A DNA stretch of 33,292 nt from Paraprevotella stercoravium. Lineage in GTDB: Bacteria; Bacteroidota; Bacteroidia; Bacteroidales; Bacteroidaceae. A program made the translations under genes and the position numbers. The stretch covers positions 1 to 33,292 of the forward strand of contig JAHLFU010000205.1 of assembly GCA_018883665.1 (NCBI GenBank). Reading direction: 5' to 3'. How positions within the stretch are numbered: position 1 is the first letter of the stretch; each line of letters begins with the position of its first letter. Shown one piece after another: positions 25,639 to 32,530 of the stretch. The notes under the pieces were generated by a model, which saw only the letters and a list, made by a program, of their open reading frames with translations, did not search any database and was not told the DNA's origin.

Positions 25639-26304
25639 ATGAATTCTCTATTTACCTCCATCATTCGCTTGCCATTTGCCCGAAAGACTTGGGTAAGAGG
25701 GGGCATTCTGTTTTCTCTGGTTCTGTCCACCGGAGTCCTGTTTGGCTGCAAGACTCCTGTCCAGACTGCCGCTCTCAACGCAGCCAAAGGTCAAGAAGAG
25801 CTTTCCTGCAGGTTTGATGAAATCAGCCTTTTCAATGGTGACTACCTGATAAAGAAAGACAATTTCTTTGGGCTATATTCCGCTAGTGGAGATATAATTG
25901 TTCCCTGCGAGTTTAATCAAATCAGCTTTTTCAATGGTGACTATCTGGTAAAGAAAGACAAACACTTTGGACTATATTCCACAAGCGGAGATATAATTAT
26001 TCCCTGTGAGTTTAATCAAATCAACTTTTTCAATGGTGACTACCTGGTAAAGAAAGACAAACTCTTTGGACTATACTCCATTAGTGGAGATATAATTATT
26101 CCCTGCGAATTTGATCAAATCTGCTTTTTCAACGGTGACTACCGGGTAAATAAAGGAAAATACTTTGGACTATATTCCACAAATGGAGATATAATTATTC
26201 CCTGCGGGTTTGATCAAATCAACCTTTTCAATGGCGACTACCTAGTAAAGAAAGGAAACAAACAAAGCTTGTACAACGCCGATGGTCAAGAGATACTTCC
26301 TTGA
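25639..26304 (+). CDS. WG-repeat lipoprotein
   Basis: With the ATG at 25639 the protein has 221 residues: a basic stretch, a hydrophobic segment and a lipobox-like VLFGC (C37), so it is probably a lipoprotein of the inner or outer membrane. After a ~20-residue linker come five repeats of 33 residues following the pattern F-[DN]-x-I-x-F-F-N-G-D-Y-L-V-K-K ... F-G-L-Y-S-x-x-G-D-I-I-I-P-C-E, which fits the WG beta-repeat family with F in place of the first W; the last copy is divergent and ends in GQEILP. WG repeats are thought to be structural or interaction modules; no enzymatic role is known. The open frame extends upstream to a GTG at 25555, but that would bury the signal peptide. No good promoter was found; TATCTTTA at 25605-25612 lacks the final G. 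A terminator follows the gene. Confidence 0.8.
   Translation: MNSLFTSIIRLPFARKTWVRGGILFSLVLSTGVLFGCKTPVQTAALNAAKGQEELSCRFDEISLFNGDYLIKKDNFFGLYSASGDIIVPCEFNQISFFNGDYLVKKDKHFGLYSTSGDIIIPCEFNQINFFNGDYLVKKDKLFGLYSISGDIIIPCEFDQICFFNGDYRVNKGKYFGLYSTNGDIIIPCGFDQINLFNGDYLVKKGNKQSLYNADGQEILP
25813..26304 (+). repeat. 99-bp tandem repeats inside the WG gene
   Basis: Units begin at 25813, 25912, 26011, 26110 and 26209, in exact 99-bp register. Units 1-4 are closely similar at the DNA level (for example ggagatataatt near the end of each); unit 5 diverges in its second half. Each unit is in frame, so gain or loss of a unit would not disrupt the protein. Confidence 0.92.
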
Positions 26305-26401
26305 AAATACGAAAAATTACGATGAGAAACGGCAGATAGATCAAAAATTATGAATAAGAGAGAAATGAAACAGGAATCCACCCAAACAAACAGCGCGGAC
26401 T

Positions 26402-26475
26402 GCAAATCCGGCCAAAGGAAAACTTTCATCTCTTTCAAAATATAAATTGTCAAAAGCCATACGGCAATAAAAAAG
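26402..26475. repeat. Flanking direct repeat, copy 2
   Basis: Second copy of the sequence at 25454-25540, in the same orientation, about 100 bp after the WG gene and directly abutting the terminator stem. Confidence 0.7.
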
Positions 26476-26510
26476 AGATTCGGAAACATTTTTCCGAATC
26501 TCTTTCATTT
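26466..26510. terminator. Bidirectional terminator between WG gene and pnp
   Basis: A perfect 15-bp stem (26472-26486 with 26491-26505) with a four-base loop. On the minus strand it is followed by a run of T, ending pnp; on the + strand T-rich DNA follows, so it can also end the WG gene transcript. Confidence 0.88.
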
Positions 26511-26527
26511 TATATGATCAGAATAAA

Positions 26528-28741
26528 TTATTCTCCCTTGGCACCGCCTTCCGGACGACGCTTACGCTCCGGACGCTCACGACGGATTGGACGCTCTACA
26601 AAGTCAGCAGGCTTCTCCATCAATACGCGGCGAGAAAGCTTGAACTTACCGGTCTTAGGATCGATTTCCATCAACTTCACCTTTACCTTGTCGCCTTCTC
26701 TCAATCCAGACTCCTCAACGGTTTCCAGACGCTTCCAGTCGATTTCTGAGATGTGCAACAGTCCGTCCTTACCTGGCATGAACTCCACGAAAGCACCATA
26801 AGGCATTACGCTGCGTACAGTTCCTTCGTACACCTCACCAACTTCCGGAATAGCTACAATAGCCTTGATCTTAGCCATAGCTGCGTCGATCACATCCTTG
26901 TTGGCACCGCTCACCTGAACCTTACCTACACCGTCAACCTCTTCGATTGTGATGGTAGCTCCGGTTTCTTCCTGCATGCCCTGGATAATCTTACCGCCAG
27001 GACCGATCACAGCACCGATAAATTCCTTAGGAATGGTAATCTGCTCGATACGTGGTACGTGTGGCTTCAGCTCTGCACGAGGCTCAGACATGCACTCCAT
27101 CATCTTGCCCAGGATGTGCTCGCGTCCGGCCTTAGCCTGCATCAAAGCCTTCTCCAGAATCTCATAGCTCAAACCGTCGCACTTGATATCCATCTGAGTG
27201 GCGGTCAAACCGTTTACAGTACCTGTAGTCTTGAAGTCCATATCTCCCAAGTGATCCTCGTCACCCAAGATATCGGACAACACAGCATATTTGTCTTCGC
27301 CCGGATTCTTGATCAGACCCATCGCAATACCGCTCACTGGATTCTTGATAGGCACACCGGCATCCATCAGAGCCAGAGTACCGGCACATACAGTAGCCAT
27401 AGAAGAAGAACCGTTAGACTCCAGAATATCTGAAACAACACGAACGGTATAAGGATAGTCAGCCGGAATCTGTCCCTTCAGACCTCTCCATGCCAAATGA
27501 CCGTGACCGATTTCACGACGGCCTACACCGCGCTGTGCCTTGGCCTCACCTGTTGAGAAGGGAGGGAAGTTGTAGTGCAGCAGGAAGCGCATCTTGCTCT
27601 GATCCAGAACATCGTCTACAATCTTCTCATCAAGCTTGGTACCCAGAGTACAGGTAGACAATGACTGTGTTTCACCACGGGTAAAGATAGATGATCCGTG
27701 AGGTCCAGGCAGCGGACTCACCTCGCACCAGATCGGACGGATATCAGTTGTGGCACGGCCGTCCAGACGCTTGCCCTCATCGAGCACGCAACGACGCATG
27801 GCATCGCGCTCCACATCGTGATAGTATCTGTCAATCAAAGCACTCTTCTCTGCCAGTTCATCCTCGGTCAGATCCGGATGTGCTTCGGTATAAGCCAACT
27901 TGAAGTCCTCGCGGATCTGCATGAAAGCGTCCTCGCGGGCGTGCTTGTCGCGGTTACCTTCCTGTGCAATAGCATAAGCCTTGTCGTAGCAAGCCTTAAC
28001 ACACTCGGCACGCAACTCGTCGTCGTTCACCTCGTGGCAGTATTCGCGCTTCACGTCCTTGCCCAATTCCTTGGCCAATTCCTTCTGCAACTGACACATT
28101 GGCTTGATGGCCTCGTGAGCCACCTTCAGGGCCTGAAGCAGATCCTGCTCGGATACTTCCTTCATTTCACCCTCAACCATCATGATATTTTCTTCTGTGG
28201 CTCCAACCATGATATCCATATCGGCGCTCTCCAACTGCTCGAATGTAGGATTCACTACATACTCACCATTGATGCGAGCCACACGAACTTCAGAAATCGG
28301 GCCGTCAAAAGGAATATCAGATACCGCCAAAGCTGAAGAAGCTGCAAAACCGGCCAAAGCGTCCGGCATGTCTACTCCATCAGCAGAGTAAAGGATCACA
28401 TTAACATAAACTTCAGCGTGGAAATCGCTTGGGAACAAAGGACGCAGGGCGCGGTCTACCAAACGACAAGTCAGGATTTCATAATCCGAAGCTTTACCTT
28501 CTCTCTTGGTAAAACCTCCCGGAAAACGTCCGGCTGCTGAAAACTTCTCTCTGTACTCTACCTGTAAAGGCATAAAATCTGTTCCGGGAACGGCATCTTT
28601 TGCGGCGCAAACAGTGGCCAAGAGCATGGTATTACCCATGGTAAGCATCACAGCTCCATCGGCTTGTTTCGCCAATTTCCCGGTTTCGATGCTGATGGTT
28701 CTTCCATCAGGCAACTCGACGGTCTTCTTAATTACGTTCAT
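26528..28741 (-). CDS. pnp: Polyribonucleotide nucleotidyltransferase (PNPase)
   Basis: Phosphorolytic 3'-to-5' exoribonuclease and RNA-tailing enzyme of mRNA turnover; cytoplasmic homotrimer. 737 residues: first RNase PH domain (~1-150), helical domain (~160-320), second RNase PH domain (~330-560, with the active-site region around MDIKCDG), KH domain (~570-630, IGAVIGPGGKIIQGM) and S1 domain (~637-710, GEVYEGTVRSVMPYGAFVEF). The C-terminus is a short Arg/Glu-rich tail after the S1 domain. Monocistronic, divergent from the DUF4369 gene. Its leader is short and AT-rich, with no large stem-loop like that cut by RNase III in E. coli pnp. Confidence 0.98.
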   Translation of the reverse strand: MNVIKKTVELPDGRTISIETGKLAKQADGAVMLTMGNTMLLATVCAAKDAVPGTDFMPLQVEYREKFSAAGRFPGGFTKREGKASDYEILTCRLVDRALRPLFPSDFHAEVYVNVILYSADGVDMPDALAGFAASSALAVSDIPFDGPISEVRVARINGEYVVNPTFEQLESADMDIMVGATEENIMMVEGEMKEVSEQDLLQALKVAHEAIKPMCQLQKELAKELGKDVKREYCHEVNDDELRAECVKACYDKAYAIAQEGNRDKHAREDAFMQIREDFKLAYTEAHPDLTEDELAEKSALIDRYYHDVERDAMRRCVLDEGKRLDGRATTDIRPIWCEVSPLPGPHGSSIFTRGETQSLSTCTLGTKLDEKIVDDVLDQSKMRFLLHYNFPPFSTGEAKAQRGVGRREIGHGHLAWRGLKGQIPADYPYTVRVVSDILESNGSSSMATVCAGTLALMDAGVPIKNPVSGIAMGLIKNPGEDKYAVLSDILGDEDHLGDMDFKTTGTVNGLTATQMDIKCDGLSYEILEKALMQAKAGREHILGKMMECMSEPRAELKPHVPRIEQITIPKEFIGAVIGPGGKIIQGMQEETGATITIEEVDGVGKVQVSGANKDVIDAAMAKIKAIVAIPEVGEVYEGTVRSVMPYGAFVEFMPGKDGLLHISEIDWKRLETVEESGLREGDKVKVKLMEIDPKTGKFKLSRRVLMEKPADFVERPIRRERPERKRRPEGGAKGE

Positions 28742-28786
28742 CTAGATATATAAAATATGTTTTTTCGAAATTTCAAAAAATCCGAG

Positions 28787-28794
28787 CAAAGTTA
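28787..28794 (-). promoter_or_regulatory. Candidate -7 box for pnp
   Basis: The minus strand reads TAACTTTG, 46 bp before the pnp ATG. A second match, TATATTTG, lies immediately beyond at 28797-28804, so which one is used is open. Confidence 0.5.
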
Positions 28795-28900
28795 AGCAAA
28801 TATATTTATTAAGAAAGAGCATTGCCGAAAAAATATCACTGAACTTCCGTTTTTTTATAAAAAGAAAGGAAAGGAACATGCAAAATAGGCGAAAAAGGGA

Positions 28901-28908
28901 TATCTTTG
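28901..28908 (+). promoter_or_regulatory. Bacteroidota -7 box for the DUF4369 lipoprotein
   Basis: TATCTTTG, a full match to TAnnTTTG, 21 bp before the ATG at 28930. It overlaps the upstream in-frame ATG at 28906, which supports the shorter start. Confidence 0.65.
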
Positions 28909-28929
28909 CCCTTACAAAAAACGAAGTTC

Positions 28930-30090
28930 ATGAAACCGAAAAAACTGAAATACTTATTTTTACCGCTGTGCCTGGCTGCCCTCACCACGGCCTGTACGCA
29001 AAAGGAGAAGGGCTTCACTGTGAGTGGTCAGATTGCGGATGCTGATGGCAAAATGCTATATTTTGAAGCACTTTCGCTCAACGGAATACAGAAGCTGGAT
29101 TCTACCAAGCTGGACGACGAAGGGGACTTCTCCTTTCACGGCACACAACCGGAAAATCCGGAGTTCTACCGCATCCGTTTGGGAAAGCAGATCATCAATC
29201 TGGCAGTAGACTCAACCGAAGAAATAAGCATCAAGGCCAACGCTGCCGACATGGGTGCCAATTACTCCGTAGAAGGCTCGGAAAACTGCGTTACACTGCA
29301 AAAAATCGGACAAAAACAGATGAATGTGGAAAAAAGTATCCGGCAGATTGTAGAAATTAAGAATATGACACTCGGCGAAAAAGAACGACGGATTACCGAT
29401 CTGGTTCACAACTATAAGGAGGAAGTCAAGAAGGATTTCATTCTGAACAACCCGGCGGCCCCGTCATCTTACTTCGCACTGTTCCAAACCATTAACGGAG
29501 AACTGGTGTTCGATCCGGTAAACGATGCGGACGACGTGCGCTGGTTTGCTGCGGTAGCTACTGCTTGGGACAATCTTTATCCCGGATGCGCCCGAAGCGA
29601 GAACCTGAAGAACATCACGCTGCAAGGACAGCGCAACACACGCCGTCCCAAGCAGATTGACGTGGAAATCACCAACGAGAAGATCCGTGCCACGGGCATC
29701 ATAGACCTCAGTCTGAAAGACATCAACGGACAGATCCGAAAACTGTCGGACCTGAGAGGCAAGGTGGTGCTGCTCGACTTCACCGCTTACGCGTTGCCCA
29801 CCTCAAAAGAGCGCATTATGGAGATGCGTCAGCTCTATCAGGAATACCGCGACCGCGGTCTGGAGATCTATCAGGTATCGGTTGATGCCGGCGAACATTA
29901 CTGGAAAACAGTAAGCGACCCGCTGCCGTGGATCTGTGTATTCGACCCTCAGGAAACGGCCTCGGACAACTTATTATTATATAATGTGCAGGAACTGCCA
30001 TGCAGTTTCCTGATCGACCGCAACAGCGATTTGAAGTGCCGCCTCACTCCGGACACAAATCTCCGTCAGGAAATAGAAAAACTCTTGTAA
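28930..30090 (+). CDS. DUF4369/thioredoxin-fold lipoprotein lacking the CxxC motif
   Basis: 386 residues beginning MKPKKLKYLF with a lipoprotein signal (LTTAC, C22). Residues ~28-120 resemble DUF4369 (FTVSGQIADADGKMLYFEAL), the middle is helical, and residues ~255-386 form an AhpC/TSA-TlpA-type thioredoxin fold (LKDINGQIRKLSDLRGKVVLLDF). At the place of the usual WCxPC redox motif the sequence reads TAYALPTSK, with A288 and T291 where the two cysteines should be, so disulfide oxidoreductase activity is unlikely. A loop LPCSFLID keeps the cis-proline region. Bacteroidales encode many such envelope proteins; this one may be a binding or chaperone-like variant. Single gene with its own promoter, divergent from pnp; no terminator of its own was found before the greA promoter. 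Confidence 0.85.
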   Translation: MKPKKLKYLFLPLCLAALTTACTQKEKGFTVSGQIADADGKMLYFEALSLNGIQKLDSTKLDDEGDFSFHGTQPENPEFYRIRLGKQIINLAVDSTEEISIKANAADMGANYSVEGSENCVTLQKIGQKQMNVEKSIRQIVEIKNMTLGEKERRITDLVHNYKEEVKKDFILNNPAAPSSYFALFQTINGELVFDPVNDADDVRWFAAVATAWDNLYPGCARSENLKNITLQGQRNTRRPKQIDVEITNEKIRATGIIDLSLKDINGQIRKLSDLRGKVVLLDFTAYALPTSKERIMEMRQLYQEYRDRGLEIYQVSVDAGEHYWKTVSDPLPWICVFDPQETASDNLLLYNVQELPCSFLIDRNSDLKCRLTPDTNLRQEIEKLL

Positions 30091-30123
30091 AACAGACAGA
30101 AAGGATATTTTTAACCGAAAAGA

Positions 30124-30154
30124 TTTGTTTTTTAGAATATAAACATTACCTTTG
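30124..30154 (+). promoter_or_regulatory. Consensus promoter for greA-HIT
   Basis: TTTG (30124-30127), 19 bases, TACCTTTG (30147-30154): an exact match to the Bacteroidota -33/-7 arrangement. Expected start near 30160, about 100 nt upstream of the greA ATG. Confidence 0.8.
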
Positions 30155-30171
30155 CAGTGTTAAGATTTTAA

Positions 30172-30214
30172 ACAAAGGGTTCCGGCAGGTTCTTGCCGGA
30201 ATTCTTTTGTTTTT
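30172..30214 (+). terminator. Terminator-like hairpin in the greA leader
   Basis: ttccggca (30180-30187) pairs perfectly with tgccggaa (30194-30201), loop GGTTCT; the stem can extend outwards through G-T and A-T pairs to about 30172 and 30210. A T-rich tract (TTCTTTTGTTTTT, about 30202-30214) overlaps the outer arm and continues past it. It lies between the greA promoter and the greA ATG. It could produce a short RNA of roughly 50 nt or attenuate greA; it might also end the upstream lipoprotein transcript. Confidence 0.7.
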
Positions 30215-30258
30215 ATCACCAATAATATATTTAGAAAATCATAAAAACAGAAAGGAAT

Positions 30259-30726
30259 ATGGCTTACATGTCACAAGAGGGCTACGACAAACTTGTAGCC
30301 CAGCTAAAGGAAATGGAAACAATCCAGCGCCCGGCAGCATCAGCAGCCATCGCCGAAGCACGCGATAAGGGCGACTTAAGTGAGAACGCAGAATACGACG
30401 CAGCAAAAGAACACCAGGCAATGCTGGAAAGCAAGATCAGCCAGCTGAAAGCCATCATCGGCGACGCCAAGATTATCGACACTTCAAAACTGGACACCAG
30501 CACCGTGCAGATTCTCTCAAAAGTGGAGATGAAGAACGTGAAGACCGGCATGAAGATGTCTTACACCATCGTATCGGAAACGGAAGCCAACCTGAAGGAA
30601 GGCAAGATTTCTATCCAGACTCCGATCGCCCAGGGACTGCTGGGCAAGAAGGTAGGCGATATCGCCGAAATCAAAATCCCACAGGGTATCATCAACCTGG
30701 AGATCCTGAGCATTTCATTCGAATAA
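30259..30726 (+). CDS. greA: Transcription elongation factor GreA
   Basis: Binds the RNA polymerase secondary channel and stimulates cleavage of backtracked transcripts. 155 residues: N-terminal coiled coil (1-~75) whose tip carries RDKGDLSENAEYDAAKE with the catalytic acidic residues, then a C-terminal FKBP-like domain (~80-155, TPIAQGLLGKKVGD). The ATG at 30259 follows an A-rich region with GAAAGGAAT. It is followed after 26 bp by a HIT-family gene in the same operon. Its leader holds a terminator-like hairpin downstream of a consensus promoter, which makes leader-based control likely. Confidence 0.97.
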   Translation: MAYMSQEGYDKLVAQLKEMETIQRPAASAAIAEARDKGDLSENAEYDAAKEHQAMLESKISQLKAIIGDAKIIDTSKLDTSTVQILSKVEMKNVKTGMKMSYTIVSETEANLKEGKISIQTPIAQGLLGKKVGDIAEIKIPQGIINLEILSISFE

Positions 30727-30752
30727 CAAAACTTTTATAACTGCATCACATT

Positions 30753-31154
30753 ATGGCAACAATATTCACCAAAATAGCAAACGGAGAGATCCCGAGCTAT
30801 AAATGTGCCGAGAACGAACAGTTCTATGCTTTTCTCGACATCAACCCGCTGGTAAAAGGACACACTTTGGTCATTCCAAAGCGTGAAGTGGACTATATCT
30901 TCGACCTGACTGACGAGGAAATCGCAGCCATGCAGGTGTTTGCCAAGCATGTGGCTATCGCCATCAAGAAGGCTTTCCCTTGCATCAAGGTGGGTCAGGC
31001 CGTACTGGGACTGGAAGTGCCGCATGCACACATCCACTTGATTCCGATGCAGAGCGAGAAGGATATGCTCTTCAGCAACCCGAAACTGTCTCTCTCTCCA
31101 GAGGAGTTTCAGAACATTGCCGAGGCTATCCGCAAGAATTTTGAAAACGAATAA
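30753..31154 (+). CDS. HIT family nucleotide hydrolase/transferase
   Basis: 133-residue cytoplasmic protein of the histidine-triad superfamily (Hint-like branch), which hydrolyses phosphoramidates or nucleotidyl-linked compounds such as AMP-lysine-type substrates. The triad motif PHAHIHLIP supplies H91, H93 and H95; the N-terminal IFTKIANGEIPSYK and NPLVKGHTLVIPKR motifs are also standard. It follows greA by 26 bp with no intervening terminator and ends before a strong terminator, so the two form one operon. The true physiological substrate is unknown. Confidence 0.93.
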   Translation: MATIFTKIANGEIPSYKCAENEQFYAFLDINPLVKGHTLVIPKREVDYIFDLTDEEIAAMQVFAKHVAIAIKKAFPCIKVGQAVLGLEVPHAHIHLIPMQSEKDMLFSNPKLSLSPEEFQNIAEAIRKNFENE

Positions 31155-31199
31155 GGATTTTTCCTTTTCCGGGAAAACGGAAAAGAACATATTTTTATC

Positions 31200-31250
31200 A
31201 AACACGAAGCAGGAAGACGGAACGAACCGTTCTTCCTGCTTCGTGTTTTT
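31200..31250. terminator. Strong bidirectional terminator after greA-HIT
   Basis: A stem of about 20 bp (31200-31220 with 31227-31248, one unpaired T at 31230) and a six-base loop, followed by T on the + strand. The minus strand also continues T-rich, so it can end the convergent lipoprotein gene. Confidence 0.9.
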
Positions 31251-31309
31251 ATAGACAGAATCTGTTTCCAGTCTTTCTTTGATCGTTTTTCGAAAGCATT
31301 CTTGACTTA

Positions 31310-32266
31310 CTATCGCAAGGCGCTCATATCAAGATGCACACGACAATAGCAGGAAGCATTCTGATCCTGTTTCTTAGCCGGAATCAGTGGCTGCAAGGCC
31401 TCAAAAGCCTTTGCGAGCGCCTGCTCGAAAGCACCGCGCTGCGAATCTAACACCCGAAAATAATGTATCTCTCCCTTATCGGTCAACCAGAATTCACACA
31501 TATAGCTGTCTTTGTCGGCTACCTGACAAGTGGAAAGCTGCTTCTTCAGATTGGCAACGAAACCTTCCGGCCATTGAGGGAAAGCCGAATATTCCGATCC
31601 ATGGAACACTTGCAGACGAGGCTTCCACACGCCGACCTCCTCATCCTTTCCCCGTGGATTGTCCGTAAACTGGCGGGCTTCATAATGGACAAGCGCGGAC
31701 AACCTGTCGGCGGAATCCTTCAAAATGGAATCTTTATCAAAGTAATGAGTATAGACGGCAGACTCGGCAATCTCCGGGAATGTCACCTGCTTGAAATGCA
31801 CTGCTTTATACAACCGAGCCGTATCGGCATATTGAGGGTCTTGAAGCAGACTGTCTATCGAACGCTCATAGGCATCCCTCCCATAAAGATAAAGAATGCA
31901 GAGTGTACGGTTCAAAGCATCCTGATACAAAGGACGTACTTGTAACAGGGAATCATAAATATGCAGCGACCGACGGATTTCGGGAACTGCTGCCTCCTCT
32001 TGGCCGTCACAATAAAGCATGGCTCCTTTCACAAAAGGGATATGAGGATAGTCGGGAGCTATCCGCTCACATTTCTCAAGCGCCCAAAAAGCCGAATCAA
32101 ACTGACGAACACCCAAATACCATGCAACTTCAGTCAGAAGTACACTGTCTTTATAGGCCTTGGAATAAGGAGAAACCGGTTGCGCCGAATGCTGGCATCC
32201 CCAAAATGAAAAGCCTCCATAAAGTACAAGAAGGCAAAAAATGATTTTTCTCGTAATTTTTTCCAT
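31310..32266 (-). CDS. Lipoprotein with helical repeats and TonB_C-like C-terminus
   Basis: With the start at 32266 (MEKITRKIIF) the protein has 318 residues and a lipoprotein signal ending FWGC (C24). Sixteen further residues are in frame upstream but would overlap the promoter. Residues ~40-170 are helical with TPR-like spacing (WYLGVRQFDSAFWALEKCERIAPDYPHIPFVKG is split over two helices). The last ~70 residues (CEFWLTDKGEIHYFRVLDS, then AFEALQPLIPAKK and a final RVHLDMS strand) resemble the beta-alpha-beta TonB C-terminal domain seen in many periplasmic Bacteroidota proteins. No family could be named for the whole protein. Function unknown; envelope location is likely. Its neighbour on the same strand is an unrelated membrane protein. 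Confidence 0.75.
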   Translation of the reverse strand: MEKITRKIIFCLLVLYGGFSFWGCQHSAQPVSPYSKAYKDSVLLTEVAWYLGVRQFDSAFWALEKCERIAPDYPHIPFVKGAMLYCDGQEEAAVPEIRRSLHIYDSLLQVRPLYQDALNRTLCILYLYGRDAYERSIDSLLQDPQYADTARLYKAVHFKQVTFPEIAESAVYTHYFDKDSILKDSADRLSALVHYEARQFTDNPRGKDEEVGVWKPRLQVFHGSEYSAFPQWPEGFVANLKKQLSTCQVADKDSYMCEFWLTDKGEIHYFRVLDSQRGAFEQALAKAFEALQPLIPAKKQDQNASCYCRVHLDMSALR

Positions 32267-32289
32267 ATTCTTATGATTTATATTATGTC

Positions 32290-32319
32290 CAAATGTTTTC
32301 TCCTCAACCACCATACAAA
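32290..32319 (-). promoter_or_regulatory. Candidate promoter for the TonB_C-like lipoprotein gene
   Basis: On the minus strand TTTG (32319-32316), 18 bases, then AACATTTG (32297-32290), one mismatch from TAnnTTTG. It lies 23 bp before the chosen ATG. Confidence 0.4.
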
Positions 32320-32530
32320 AGACAGCAGATGCCTGACACTCAATCCGGGAACGGTCCTCTCAACGAATATTTGTTTTCCCTAAAGAATCCCATAATCTCT
32401 TCTTCTTTTTTTGTCAACGACTTCATAATCCTCTGGTTTGTTTTTCGCAATAACGGTATTTTTCAGTTTGTACAACTTTATTATAGTCAAACAATACAAA
32501 CAACCTGATTTTTAATGGAAATAACCGTTT

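Noticed and set aside
25813..26304. CRISPR-like repeat array
   Set aside because: The repeats are contiguous 99-bp coding units in frame without unique spacers.
28758..28781. AT-rich near-palindrome in the pnp leader as a PNPase autoregulation hairpin
   Set aside because: It consists almost only of A and T tracts around gaaatttc and would be unstable; it does not resemble the RNase III-cut stem of E. coli pnp.
28930..30090. Possible pseudogene because the CxxC motif is missing
   Set aside because: The frame is intact from signal peptide to stop, with a good promoter and conserved fold motifs around the altered site.
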